Shown piece after piece: positions 17,441-25,175 of a stretch of 55,659 bases of DNA. The notes beneath the pieces were generated by a model. The model was not told the origin of the DNA and searched no databases. It was given only the letters and a program-made list of their open reading frames with translations. The position numbers and the translations under genes were made by a program. Within the stretch, counting starts at the first letter, position 1; the number at the start of each line of letters is the position of its first letter. This stretch comes from an uncultured Bacillota bacterium (GTDB lineage Bacteria; Bacillota; Clostridia; Oscillospirales; Oscillospiraceae): assembly GCA_947426945.1 (NCBI GenBank), contig CANEFX010000018.1:1-55659 (forward strand). The letters run 5' to 3'.

Positions 17441-18382
17441 CTATATACCAAATTCTTCCAGAAATGCTGTCGAACGCTGTAGCACGTCCGCAAAATTCGG
17501 GACAGGCTCCCACAGCAGCCGCCGGGCCTCCTGATTGCGCCGGAACCAGGTCCGCTGCCGCTTGGCGTACTGCCGGGACCGCAGTTTTATCTGCGCCGCA
17601 GCCGCGGCGATGTTCCCATCTCCCCGTATCGCCGCGGCCATTTCCTTGTAGCCGATGGCCTGCATGGCGGTGCACCGGGCGGGCACGCCGCTGCGGAGCA
17701 GGGAGCGCACCTCCTCCGCCAGCCCGTCCGCCATCATCCGGTCCACCCGGCGGTCGATGCGCTCCCACATGTCTTCCCGCCGTACAAAGTCCAGGGTGAG
17801 GGTGAGCGCGTCATACCGGGGAGGGAGGGCTCTGGTCTCCTCATTGTGCCGGGTGATGGTCTTGCCGGTAGTCAGCCACACCTCCAGGGCCCGGACAATC
17901 CGCTTGCCGTCGTTGGGGTGAAGGCGGGCGGCGGCCTCCGGGTCGGCTTTGGCCAGCTCCTGAAGCAGGGCCTGTCCCCCCTCCCGGGCATACCGCTCCT
18001 CCAGCGCGGCGCGCAGGGGGCTGGCTTCATCAAAGGCGGCGAAGGTGCGGCCGGAAAGCAGGGAGTCGATGTACAGTCCCGTTCCACCCGCCAGAATGGG
18101 CAGTTTTCCCCGGGACAGCACGCCGTCCACACAGCGTGAGGCCATGTCCACGTACCGGGCCACGGAGAAGTCCTCCTCCGGGTCGGCCACGTCGATCATG
18201 TGGTGGGGCACGCCCCCCATTTCCCCGGCCGTGGGCTTGGCGGTGCCGATGTCCATGCGGCGGTAAATCTGCATGGAGTCGGCGGACACCACCTCGCCGT
18301 TATATTTCTTTGCCAGCTCCACCGCCAGCCAGGTCTTGCCGGAGGCGGTGGGGCCGGTGATGACCAGAATTTTTGGAGGCAT
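17441..18382 (-). CDS. miaA: tRNA dimethylallyltransferase MiaA
   Basis: A 313-residue enzyme that adds a dimethylallyl group to A37 of tRNAs reading U-starting codons; MiaB (25176-26585) completes the 2-methylthio step. The P-loop is GPTASGKTWLAVELA near the start; DSMQIYRRMDIGTAKP and GGTGLYIDSLL are the substrate and tRNA-binding signatures, and the zinc-free C-terminal swinging arm follows. ATG 18382 (MPPKILVI) is preferred over the longer TTG-type start because GAGGGG lies upstream at a good distance. It lies between an unknown gene and hfq. Confidence 0.96.
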   Translation of the reverse strand: MPPKILVITGPTASGKTWLAVELAKKYNGEVVSADSMQIYRRMDIGTAKPTAGEMGGVPHHMIDVADPEEDFSVARYVDMASRCVDGVLSRGKLPILAGGTGLYIDSLLSGRTFAAFDEASPLRAALEERYAREGGQALLQELAKADPEAAARLHPNDGKRIVRALEVWLTTGKTITRHNEETRALPPRYDALTLTLDFVRREDMWERIDRRVDRMMADGLAEEVRSLLRSGVPARCTAMQAIGYKEMAAAIRGDGNIAAAAAQIKLRSRQYAKRQRTWFRRNQEARRLLWEPVPNFADVLQRSTAFLEEFGI

Positions 18383-18396
18383 GATACCGTCCCCTC

Positions 18397-19056
18397 TTAT
18401 ATCGGCCATTGCGTAATGGCGTTATAGGCCGCCCGGGTCAAATCCAGAAAGCGCTCCAGCCGGGGGAAGAACTCCTCCTCCACCCGCCGGGCCTCCCTGG
18501 CCTTGTCCTCCTCGCTGCCGTATATCCCGGTATACTCCCCGCTGGTGCCCAGGTACCAGTCCCCGCCCGCGCTGGCTGCCGCCGACGCGGTGGTGACGGT
18601 GATCAGGTGCAGCCCCTCCTCCCCGGGTCCGGGCCGGACCTCTACCCTGTCTCCCGGGCAGGCCAGCAGGGCATTCCGAAACTCCAGGCTCCCCAGCACC
18701 AGCTTGGTGAAGCCGCGGTTGTCCGAGCGGATCAGCCGCTTTCCGGTGACTTCGGGAAAGCCGTAATCCGCCGAAAAGCCGCCCACGCCGGAGGTGACCT
18801 TGAGCACGGCGTTCACCCCGCCGGACAGGACCTTTTTCGCCCCGACGGTCAGGCTGTAGGGCCTGGCCAGGGTGACGGGGACACGGGCGCGGATATAGCT
18901 GAACGTGCCGCCCCGGCCGCCGCTCACCAGGGACAGGTCCACCGCCAGCGGCCGGTCCTTATGGGAGAGGATGAGCATGGCGTCGTCCGTCTCACCGGCC
19001 AGAAACTGGCCGCCGTATTTTTTATGGTACGCATAGAGACATTCGTTCCAGGACAT
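18397..19056 (-). CDS. Conserved-looking protein of unknown function
   Basis: A 219-residue soluble protein that I do not recognise. It has no signal peptide or membrane segment. It begins MSWNECLYAYHKKYGGQFLA, has a beta-rich middle with many Gly and Val (RARVPVTLARPYSLTVGAKK) and ends in a helical region (REARRVEEEFFPRLERFLDL). It lies 14 bases upstream of miaA and 14 bases downstream of the mutL stop, with clean spacing, so it is very likely a real operon member. Codon use and GC match its neighbours. Confidence 0.75.
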   Translation of the reverse strand: MSWNECLYAYHKKYGGQFLAGETDDAMLILSHKDRPLAVDLSLVSGGRGGTFSYIRARVPVTLARPYSLTVGAKKVLSGGVNAVLKVTSGVGGFSADYGFPEVTGKRLIRSDNRGFTKLVLGSLEFRNALLACPGDRVEVRPGPGEEGLHLITVTTASAAASAGGDWYLGTSGEYTGIYGSEEDKAREARRVEEEFFPRLERFLDLTRAAYNAITQWPI

Positions 19057-19070
19057 GAGAGCACCTCCCG

Positions 19071-21029
19071 CTATGTCCGCTTAAACTGCTTCTCCAGCCC
19101 CTTTTTGGTCAGCGCAATGGCCACCGGCCGGCCGTGAGGGCAGTATTTCACCTGTCCGGACATCACGGCGGCGGCAATCCGCTCCAGCTCCCGGGGGGCG
19201 CTGTGCCAGCCCCCCTTGATGGCCGCTTTGCAGGCCATGGTGTGGAGCAGCTCGTCCCGGGCGGCGGCGGGGTCGGCGGAGCCGGAGGTAAGCAGTCTCC
19301 GGGCCAGCTCCTCCAGGGCGGCGGGGATATCGGCGGCGTCCACATAGTCGGGGGCCTGGCGGACGGCCAGGTCGGCCCCCAGCTCGTCCGCCTCAAAGCC
19401 GAATTCCTCCAGCAGAGCCCTGTGGGCCAGCAAAACCTCCCGCTCCTGGGGGACCAGCCGGCAGATCACCGGGGTGAGCAGAGTCTGGGACATGGGATCG
19501 TAATCCTCGGCCTTCATCCGGTCGAAGTTCATCCGCTCGTGGGCGGCGTGCTTGTCGATGAGATAGACCGTCTCTCCCCGCTCCACGATAATATAGGTGT
19601 TCAGCACCTCCCCGGCCACCCGCCAGTGGAGCTCCTCCGTCCCGCCCGCAGGCGGCAAAGGCTCCTCCGGCAAAGGAGCTGGCAGCGGCGAGGCCGCTGA
19701 CTGAGGATTGTGTTTCGGCGAAGCCGAAACGTATGAAATATCGCCGGTTTCCGGTAACTTTATTTGCTTCGCACATTTCGTCTGCGGCGAAACGCGATCC
19801 TCCGTCCCCTTTGCCAAAGGGGCCTTTGTTTCCTGCGGGGGGACGGGGGCCGGCGGCGCATAGCTGCTGTCGTGCACCCGGACCACAGGGGGAAGCACGC
19901 CCGCAGGGGCCGGCCTGCTGATGGGCGGCCGGCCGGCGGCGGCCGCCCCCGCGGAAATCCGCAGCTGATTTTCCGTCACTGTGTCCTGCTTGTGCATGCC
20001 GGGAAGCTCGGTGTTTTTCAGCACGGCCCTGGGGTGGGAGGAATCCCCCTCCAGGGTGGAGAGGACGGCGTGGTACACCGCCGAAAATACCGCCCGCTCC
20101 CCGCCAAACTTCACCTCGGTCTTGGCGGGGTGGACGTTTACGTCCACGGCGTTCAGCCTGGTCTGTAAATGGAGGACGCAGCCGGGGAATCTGCCTACCA
20201 TCTTCTGATTTTTATAGGCCTCCTCCAGGGCGGCGGCCATCAGGGGGGACTTTACCTGGCGGCCGTTGACAAAGAAGAACTGCCAGTTCCGGCTGGCCCG
20301 GCAGCAGGCGGGCATGGACACAAAACCGGTGACGGTTATGTCCTCTCCGGCGGCCCGCACCTCCCGGAAGCCCAGGGCCAGCTCCCGGCCCAGCACGGCG
20401 TAGACGGCGGATTTCAGCTGTCCGTCCCCGGGGGTGAGCAGCTCCTGTCTGCCGTCCCGGATGAACTTCACGCTGACCTCCGGGTGGGACAGGGCGGTCC
20501 GCTGGACCGCGGCAAAGACGGCGGCGCCCTCGGCGGCGTCCTTTTTCATAAATTTCAGCCTTGCGGGGGTGTTGAAGAACAGGTCCCGCACCACCATGGT
20601 GGTGCCCCGGGGACAGCCCGCCTCCTCCACCGCTCCGGGGGCGCCCCCCTCCAGGGCCAGGGAGGCCCCCAGCTCCGCCTCCGCCGTCCGGGTGAGGACC
20701 TCGATCCGGGAAACGGCGGCGATGGCCGCCAGGGCCTCTCCCCGGAAGCCCAGGGTGCCGATGGCCTCCAGGTCCCGCTCGGTGCGCAGCTTGCTGGTGG
20801 CGTGGCGGAGAAAGGCGGTTTTCAGCTCAGGGGCCGGGATGCCCTTCCCGTCGTCGGTGACCCGGAGGAAGGTGAGCCCGCCGTGGGAAATCTCCACCGT
20901 TACCGCGGAGGCCCCGGCGTCGATGGCGTTCTCCATCAGCTCCTTGGCCACGCTGGCCGGCCGCTCCACCACCTCGCCGGCGGCGATCAGGTCGGCCACA
21001 TGGGGGTCTAATACTTGAATGTTTGGCAT
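19071..21029 (-). CDS. mutL: DNA mismatch repair protein MutL, with an in-frame repeat insertion
   Basis: A 652-residue MutL. The GHKL ATPase motifs are normal: ELMENAIDAGA (motif I), VTDDGKGIP (motif II), TLGFRGEALAAIAAVS, RGTTMVVRDLFFNTPAR. The C-terminal dimerization domain includes LIDKHAAHERMNFDRMKAED (the DQHAxxER-like region here reads DKHAAHER), and ACKAAIKGG and CPHGRPVAI near the end. Residues about 395-464 of the linker are encoded by a complete family A repeat (19637-19846), read without a stop. ATG 21029 (MPNIQVLDPHVADLIAAGEV) is preferred by homology, with AAAGTGAG at spacing 7; an in-frame GTG at 21041 overlaps the stop of the upstream xre gene as GTGA and would couple translation. 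mutS lies 1.5 kb upstream. Confidence 0.95.
   Translation of the reverse strand: MPNIQVLDPHVADLIAAGEVVERPASVAKELMENAIDAGASAVTVEISHGGLTFLRVTDDGKGIPAPELKTAFLRHATSKLRTERDLEAIGTLGFRGEALAAIAAVSRIEVLTRTAEAELGASLALEGGAPGAVEEAGCPRGTTMVVRDLFFNTPARLKFMKKDAAEGAAVFAAVQRTALSHPEVSVKFIRDGRQELLTPGDGQLKSAVYAVLGRELALGFREVRAAGEDITVTGFVSMPACCRASRNWQFFFVNGRQVKSPLMAAALEEAYKNQKMVGRFPGCVLHLQTRLNAVDVNVHPAKTEVKFGGERAVFSAVYHAVLSTLEGDSSHPRAVLKNTELPGMHKQDTVTENQLRISAGAAAAGRPPISRPAPAGVLPPVVRVHDSSYAPPAPVPPQETKAPLAKGTEDRVSPQTKCAKQIKLPETGDISYVSASPKHNPQSAASPLPAPLPEEPLPPAGGTEELHWRVAGEVLNTYIIVERGETVYLIDKHAAHERMNFDRMKAEDYDPMSQTLLTPVICRLVPQEREVLLAHRALLEEFGFEADELGADLAVRQAPDYVDAADIPAALEELARRLLTSGSADPAAARDELLHTMACKAAIKGGWHSAPRELERIAAAVMSGQVKYCPHGRPVAIALTKKGLEKQFKRT
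19637..19846. repeat. Family A palindromic repeat inside mutL
   Basis: Both ends read CCGTCC(C)-CCCGCAGG-CAAAGGC when the right end is reverse-complemented: CCGTCCCGCCCGCAGGCGG at the left and CCGTCCCCCCGCAGG at the right. Inside are CTCCTCCGGCAAAGGAG, a GCAGCGGCGAGGCCGCTG stem, GAGGATTGTGTTTCG, and on the other side a second GAGGATCGCGTTTCGCCGC. The length of about 210 bp is a multiple of three. The same architecture is found between genes at 38537-38737. Confidence 0.85.
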
Positions 21030-21037
21030 GGATGCGC

Positions 21038-21283
21038 TCACTTTCTCTTTGGTTTTAACCGGGTCCTGGGGTCGTCCACCAGGCCCAGGAGGTAGTCGGA
21101 GGACACCTGGTAATGCTCGCAGATCAGGGCAATACGTTCAGCGGAAGTGGTACGGTTGCCCCGTTCGATTTCGCTGATATGGCCCTTTCCTACATCCAGC
21201 AATTCGGCCAAATCTTTTTGCGTCTCATTGTGCTGCTTGCGGAGCTGTAAGATGCGCTGACCGAAGAGTTCTTTTGAAAACAT
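21038..21283 (-). CDS. Xre-family repressor, module 1
   Basis: An 81-residue Xre/Cro-type DNA-binding protein made almost only of the helix-turn-helix domain: FGQRILQLRKQHNETQKDLA, LDVGKGHISEIERGNR, TSAERIALICEHYQV, ending SSDYLLGLVDD. It is close in sequence to the regulator at 38282-38530 (same MFSK-LFGQRI start, same TTSAERIALICEHY, same DYLLGL-DDP end). ATG 21283 has AAGGGGG upstream. It is divergent from the DUF6809-like gene at 21369 and very probably autoregulates through the operator between them. Its stop TGA overlaps the alternative GTG start of mutL, placing mutL behind this regulator. Confidence 0.88.
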   Translation of the reverse strand: MFSKELFGQRILQLRKQHNETQKDLAELLDVGKGHISEIERGNRTTSAERIALICEHYQVSSDYLLGLVDDPRTRLKPKRK

Positions 21284-21294
21284 AAGATACCCCC

Positions 21295-21350
21295 TTGACA
21301 AGTCATCTGAAAAGGGACTATAATAACCCTGGATATACCTTTAAAAGGTA
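21295..21350. promoter_or_regulatory. Divergent promoter and operator of module 1
   Basis: On the plus strand TTGACA (21295-21300), 18 bases, TATAAT (21319-21324). The palindrome TACCTTT-A-AAAGGTA (21336-21350) lies just downstream of that -10, where a bound repressor would block it. On the minus strand a TATAGT lies near 21315-21320, whose -35 would fall in the palindrome. Confidence 0.7.
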
Positions 21351-21368
21351 CTCACCGGGAGGTGCAAA

Positions 21369-21617
21369 ATGAAAACTGTTTTGCGTGAAATATTCAATGA
21401 CGAATACGATATTACCCCGAAACAGGGCCAAAAGCAACAGGAATTGTGCGAACAGCTCTGCGAGGAATGGGAGAAGGTAGGGCGGATGTTTGGAGATGAA
21501 TTTGCGGACCGTCTTTTCACCCTGGAAGGGGAACTGGATGACTGGCGGAACTTCCATTTCTACCGGGAAGGCTTCCGGTTCGGCGTGCGCCTGATGCTGG
21601 AGGCGCTGGGGAGTTAA
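21369..21617 (+). CDS. DUF6809-like small protein, module 1
   Basis: An 82-residue, acidic, helical protein of unknown function: MKTVLREIFNDEYDITPKQG, a charged middle, and the C-terminal signature FYREGFRFGVRLMLEALG. The pattern of a short N-terminal GEY-type motif and a YGFRLGALLM-like end is that of DUF6809 proteins of Firmicutes as I remember them. It is a clear paralogue of 37933-38193. GGAGGTG precedes the ATG. It is divergent from the Xre gene, and its stop overlaps the stop of the converging lipoprotein gene by 4 bases (TTAA). No toxin fold or catalytic motif is evident. Confidence 0.8.
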   Translation: MKTVLREIFNDEYDITPKQGQKQQELCEQLCEEWEKVGRMFGDEFADRLFTLEGELDDWRNFHFYREGFRFGVRLMLEALGS

Positions 21618-22450
21618 TATCCCTCGCTCGCAACCGTCCAGACCCCGTCCTGAAGCTCCAGAACGATGGTCCGGTCCGGGTCCACTCTTACGCCCCCCTT
21701 GGAGCATTGGACGGTAAAGCCCACGGTATTTGCCATCTGCTCCTCAAATACCAGCTCTGTGACGTCGAACACCGTCCCGGCGTAGTAGTCCAGCGCGGCC
21801 TGCCGGGCCTGGTCCAGCTCCTCCCCGGTAAAGGGGATGGACGGCCCCGTGACCAAGGAGCCCGCCGGGGCGTCAGGCCGGGGGACGTCGGGCTCCGACG
21901 CATCGGGCGCGGGCTGAGAGAGGGCGGGGGCGGGGGGAGATTCGGGCAGCTGGACCGCCTCCCCGGCCATCAGCTTTTCGCACAGGTCAGCCAGAGCGTC
22001 CCGGTCGCTCCCCACGGCGAAGAGCAGGTAATTCCCCTGCCGCTCTGCAATGGGGTCGTCCATCCGGGCGGCCTGTTCAGGGGCATAGAACTCATAGGCG
22101 GACCGCTGGTCCTCCGCGTAGGTGGCCAGCGCCTTCTCCAGCCGGTCAGCCGCCCCGCTGTCCGTCCCCTCCAGCAGGAGGAACTGGTCGGCCACCAGCC
22201 CCAGAGACATGGTGTACCGGGCCTGGGCGATATCCTCCGGGTTGGCCTCAATGCGGTCCTCGTAGAGATTCAGGAGTCCGGGAACCAGCTCCGGGTCCTG
22301 GGCCTCCAGCGGCTGGGGAAAATATCCGCTGGCCGTAAGAGTATCGGCGATAAAATCCAGATCCAAAGCTGCCGGCTCGACAGGCTTAGGGCCGCAGGCG
22401 GCGAGGAGCAGGCAGAGGGTAAGAAGGAATAAGTATTTTGCGTGCTTCAC
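21614..22450 (-). CDS. Lipoprotein, DUF4358-like
   Basis: A 278-residue lipoprotein: signal MKHAKYLFLLTLCLLL, lipobox LAAC with Cys 19. The first half (DFIADTLTASGYF to LCEKLMAG) resembles the small extracytoplasmic DUF4358-type domain; a proline-rich linker (about 165-195) leads to a second compact domain (FTGEELDQARQAALDYYAG to VWTVASEGY). It lies downstream of mutS on the same strand with an 80-base gap that holds a short family A remnant. Its role is unknown. Confidence 0.7.
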   Translation of the reverse strand: MKHAKYLFLLTLCLLLAACGPKPVEPAALDLDFIADTLTASGYFPQPLEAQDPELVPGLLNLYEDRIEANPEDIAQARYTMSLGLVADQFLLLEGTDSGAADRLEKALATYAEDQRSAYEFYAPEQAARMDDPIAERQGNYLLFAVGSDRDALADLCEKLMAGEAVQLPESPPAPALSQPAPDASEPDVPRPDAPAGSLVTGPSIPFTGEELDQARQAALDYYAGTVFDVTELVFEEQMANTVGFTVQCSKGGVRVDPDRTIVLELQDGVWTVASEGY

Positions 22451-22474
22451 GACAGACTCCTTTCGTCACGCCTG

Positions 22475-22511
22475 TGGGCGGCCAAGGCCCCTTTGCCAAA
22501 GGAGGCTTTGG
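22475..22511. repeat. Family A remnant between mutS and the lipoprotein gene
   Basis: GGCCCCTTTGCCAAAGGAGGC with flanking GGGCGGCC and TTTGGG, a short copy of the family A end hairpin. Confidence 0.6.
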
Positions 22512-22530
22512 GTGCCTCAGCGGGGACTGA

Positions 22531-25158
22531 TCAACCCCCATTCAAATCCTGTTTCAGCTCGGCCAGGAGATTGAGCGCCTCAATGGGGGAGAGGATGTTC
22601 ACGTCGGTCATCCGCAGCTTTTTTAATACGGTCTGGCCGCCGATGTCGCCCAGGGAGAGCTGGCTGTCGCCGGAGGACGGGCCGCCCGGGGGGACGGCCC
22701 CTGCGGGGGCGTTCCCGCTCTCCAGCTCCTCCAGGATCTGCCGGGCCCGGCGCACCACCCGGTCGGGCACTCCGGCCAGCCGGGCCACCTCCACGCCGTA
22801 GCTCTGGTCGGCCCCGCCCCGGACGATTTTCCGCAGGAAAATCACGTCGTTTCCCCGCTTCTTGGCAGCGATGTTGTAGTTCTTCACCCCGGAAATTTCT
22901 CCCTCCAGGGCGGTAAGCTCGTGGTAGTGGGTGGCGAAGAGGGTCTTGGCCCCCAGCCGCTTTGTGTCGGCGCAGTGCTCCAGCACCGCCCGGGCGATGG
23001 CCATGCCGTCGTAGGTGGAGGTGCCCCGGCCGATCTCATCCAGGATGAGCAGGGACTTCCGGGTGGCGTGGCTGAGCAGGGCGGCCACCTCGGTCATCTC
23101 CACCATGAAGGTGGACTGGCCGGAGGAGAGGTCGTCGCTGGCCCCGATGCGGGTAAAAATCCGGTCCACCACTCCGATGCGGGCGGAGCGGGCGGGTACG
23201 AAGGAGCCCATCTGGGCCATGAGGGCAATCAGGGCCACCTGCCGCATATAGGTGGATTTTCCCGCCATATTGGGGCCGGTGATGATGGCGGCCAGGTCGT
23301 CCCCCCCGTCCATATGGGTGTCGTTAGGGACGAAGGGGGCGCCCTTGAGCATTTTCTCCACCACCGGGTGCCGGCCCTCCACAATGGTGAGGGTATCAGA
23401 ATCGTCCACCTGGGGCATGCAGTAGTTGTTGGCGGCGGCGGCCGCGGCCAGGGAGTGGAGCACGTCCACCTGGGCCAGGGCGGCGGCGGTTCTTTGAATC
23501 CGGTCCACCTGTTCGCAGACGGCCTGCTTCAGCTGGCAAAAGAGCTGGTACTCCAGTGCCGTCACCTGGTCCTGGGCGGAGAGGATGGCGTGCTCCAGCT
23601 CCTTCAGCTCGGGGGAGATGTACCGTTCGGCGTTCACCGTAGTCTGCTTCCGGGTCCAGTGGCCGGGCACCAGACCGGTCTGGGACTTGGCCACCTCAAT
23701 ATAGTAGCCGAACACCTTGTTGGAGGTGATCTTCATATTCTTGATGCCGGTCTGTTCCTTGGTTTTGACCTCCATGTCGATGATGTGGCCGTTGGCGTTG
23801 TTGAGCAGGGAGCGCAGCTCGTCCACTTTGGCGTTGTAGCCCGGGCGGATGAAGCCCCCCTCCCGGACGGAAAAGGGCAGGGGCTTTTCGTCCTCGTCCC
23901 GCAGGCCGCCGTCCAGCAGGGCGCGCAGCTCAGGCAGGTCGTCCAGCTGCCCCCGCAGCTCCTGGAGGAGGGGGGAGGGGCAGTGGGAGAGCAGATCCCG
24001 GATGTGGGGCAGTCTGCCCAATCCGGCGGACAGGGCGGCCAGGTCACGGGAGCCGGCGGAGCCGTAGACCACCCGGCCGGCCAGCCGCTCCAGATCGGTG
24101 ACCTCCCGGAGGGCCAGAGACAGCTCCTCCCGGGTAATGGCGTCCTCCACCAGGTCGGCCACCCCCTGCTGCCGCCGGGCGATCCGGGCCGGGGAGAGAA
24201 GGGGCCGCTCCATCCAGCCCCGGAGGAGCCGCCCCCCCATGGCGGTTTTGGTCTTGTCCAGCACCCACAGCAGAGAGCCCTTCTTTTCCTTGCCCCGCAT
24301 GGTGGCGGTGAGCTCCAGGGTCTGCCGGGCGGTGAGGTCCAGCTCCAGAAAACGGCCCGCAGTGTAGTAGGTAAGGGCGGAGATGTGACTTAAATCGGTC
24401 TTTTGGGTCTCGTAGAGGTAGGACAGCAGCCCCCCGGCGGCCTGGACCGCCGCCTCGTCCTGCGGCGGAATATCCCGGAGGCCGGACTTGAACTGCTTTT
24501 CCGCCAGGGGCCGGGCTGCGCCGATGCGGAAGCGGGCCTCGCCGCCGTTCTCGCACAGGCAGTCCAGCCGGTCCTTGAGGAAGGGTACCAGTCCGTCGGC
24601 GTTCCAGGCCCCCGAGGACAGCACCGCCTCGGCGGGGTGGAAGCGGGCCAGCTCGTTCTCCAGGTGGCCCAGGCCCTCCACGCCCGCGGGGAAGGCGGAG
24701 GCGTATACCTCCCCGGTGGAGATGTCGCACAGGCACAGGCCGCAGGCGGCGGAGTCCAGGTAAACGGCACAGATGTAGTTATTTTTGCCCTCCTCCAGCA
24801 TGGAGGAGGCGATCACCGTCCCCGGCGTCACCACCCGGATGATGTCCCGGTCCACCAGCCCCTTGGCCAGCGCCGGGTCCTCGGTCTGCTCACAGATGGC
24901 GATTTTATAGCCCTTGGCGATGAGCCGGGCAATGTAGCTGTCGGCGGAGTGGTAGGGCACCCCGCACATGGGGGTGCGCTCCTCCGGCGGCTTGTTCCGG
25001 TCCCGGGTGGTGAGGGTCAGGTCCAGCTCTCTGGACGCCAGCTTGGCGTCCTCGTTGAACATCTCGTAAAAGTCCCCCAGCCGGAAAAACAGGATGGAGT
25101 CCGGGTTCTGGGCCTTGATGTCCAGATATTGCTGCATCATGGGGGTGATTTCCGGCAT
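22531..25158 (-). CDS. mutS: DNA mismatch repair protein MutS
   Basis: An 875-residue MutS. The mismatch-recognition Phe-x-Glu is in FFRLGDFYEMFNEDA (LGDFYEMF) near residue 35. The ATPase has Walker A GPNMAGKSTYMRQVA, Walker B ILDEIGRGTST and ATHYHEL. The C-terminal helix-turn-helix tail ends with LNLLAELKQDLNGG. The start ATG 25158 (MPEITPMMQQYL) has AGAAGGT upstream; the longer start at 25203 lies inside the end of miaB. It is the gene immediately downstream of miaB, the usual order. Confidence 0.97.
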   Translation of the reverse strand: MPEITPMMQQYLDIKAQNPDSILFFRLGDFYEMFNEDAKLASRELDLTLTTRDRNKPPEERTPMCGVPYHSADSYIARLIAKGYKIAICEQTEDPALAKGLVDRDIIRVVTPGTVIASSMLEEGKNNYICAVYLDSAACGLCLCDISTGEVYASAFPAGVEGLGHLENELARFHPAEAVLSSGAWNADGLVPFLKDRLDCLCENGGEARFRIGAARPLAEKQFKSGLRDIPPQDEAAVQAAGGLLSYLYETQKTDLSHISALTYYTAGRFLELDLTARQTLELTATMRGKEKKGSLLWVLDKTKTAMGGRLLRGWMERPLLSPARIARRQQGVADLVEDAITREELSLALREVTDLERLAGRVVYGSAGSRDLAALSAGLGRLPHIRDLLSHCPSPLLQELRGQLDDLPELRALLDGGLRDEDEKPLPFSVREGGFIRPGYNAKVDELRSLLNNANGHIIDMEVKTKEQTGIKNMKITSNKVFGYYIEVAKSQTGLVPGHWTRKQTTVNAERYISPELKELEHAILSAQDQVTALEYQLFCQLKQAVCEQVDRIQRTAAALAQVDVLHSLAAAAAANNYCMPQVDDSDTLTIVEGRHPVVEKMLKGAPFVPNDTHMDGGDDLAAIITGPNMAGKSTYMRQVALIALMAQMGSFVPARSARIGVVDRIFTRIGASDDLSSGQSTFMVEMTEVAALLSHATRKSLLILDEIGRGTSTYDGMAIARAVLEHCADTKRLGAKTLFATHYHELTALEGEISGVKNYNIAAKKRGNDVIFLRKIVRGGADQSYGVEVARLAGVPDRVVRRARQILEELESGNAPAGAVPPGGPSSGDSQLSLGDIGGQTVLKKLRMTDVNILSPIEALNLLAELKQDLNGG

Positions 25159-25175
25159 GGGAGTACCTTCTTTCT

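Noticed and set aside
21038..21617. A firm toxin-antitoxin call for the Xre/DUF6809-like modules
   Set aside because: The genes are divergent, not in the usual antitoxin-toxin operon, and the DUF6809-like protein shows no known toxin motif. Kept as a hypothesis only.
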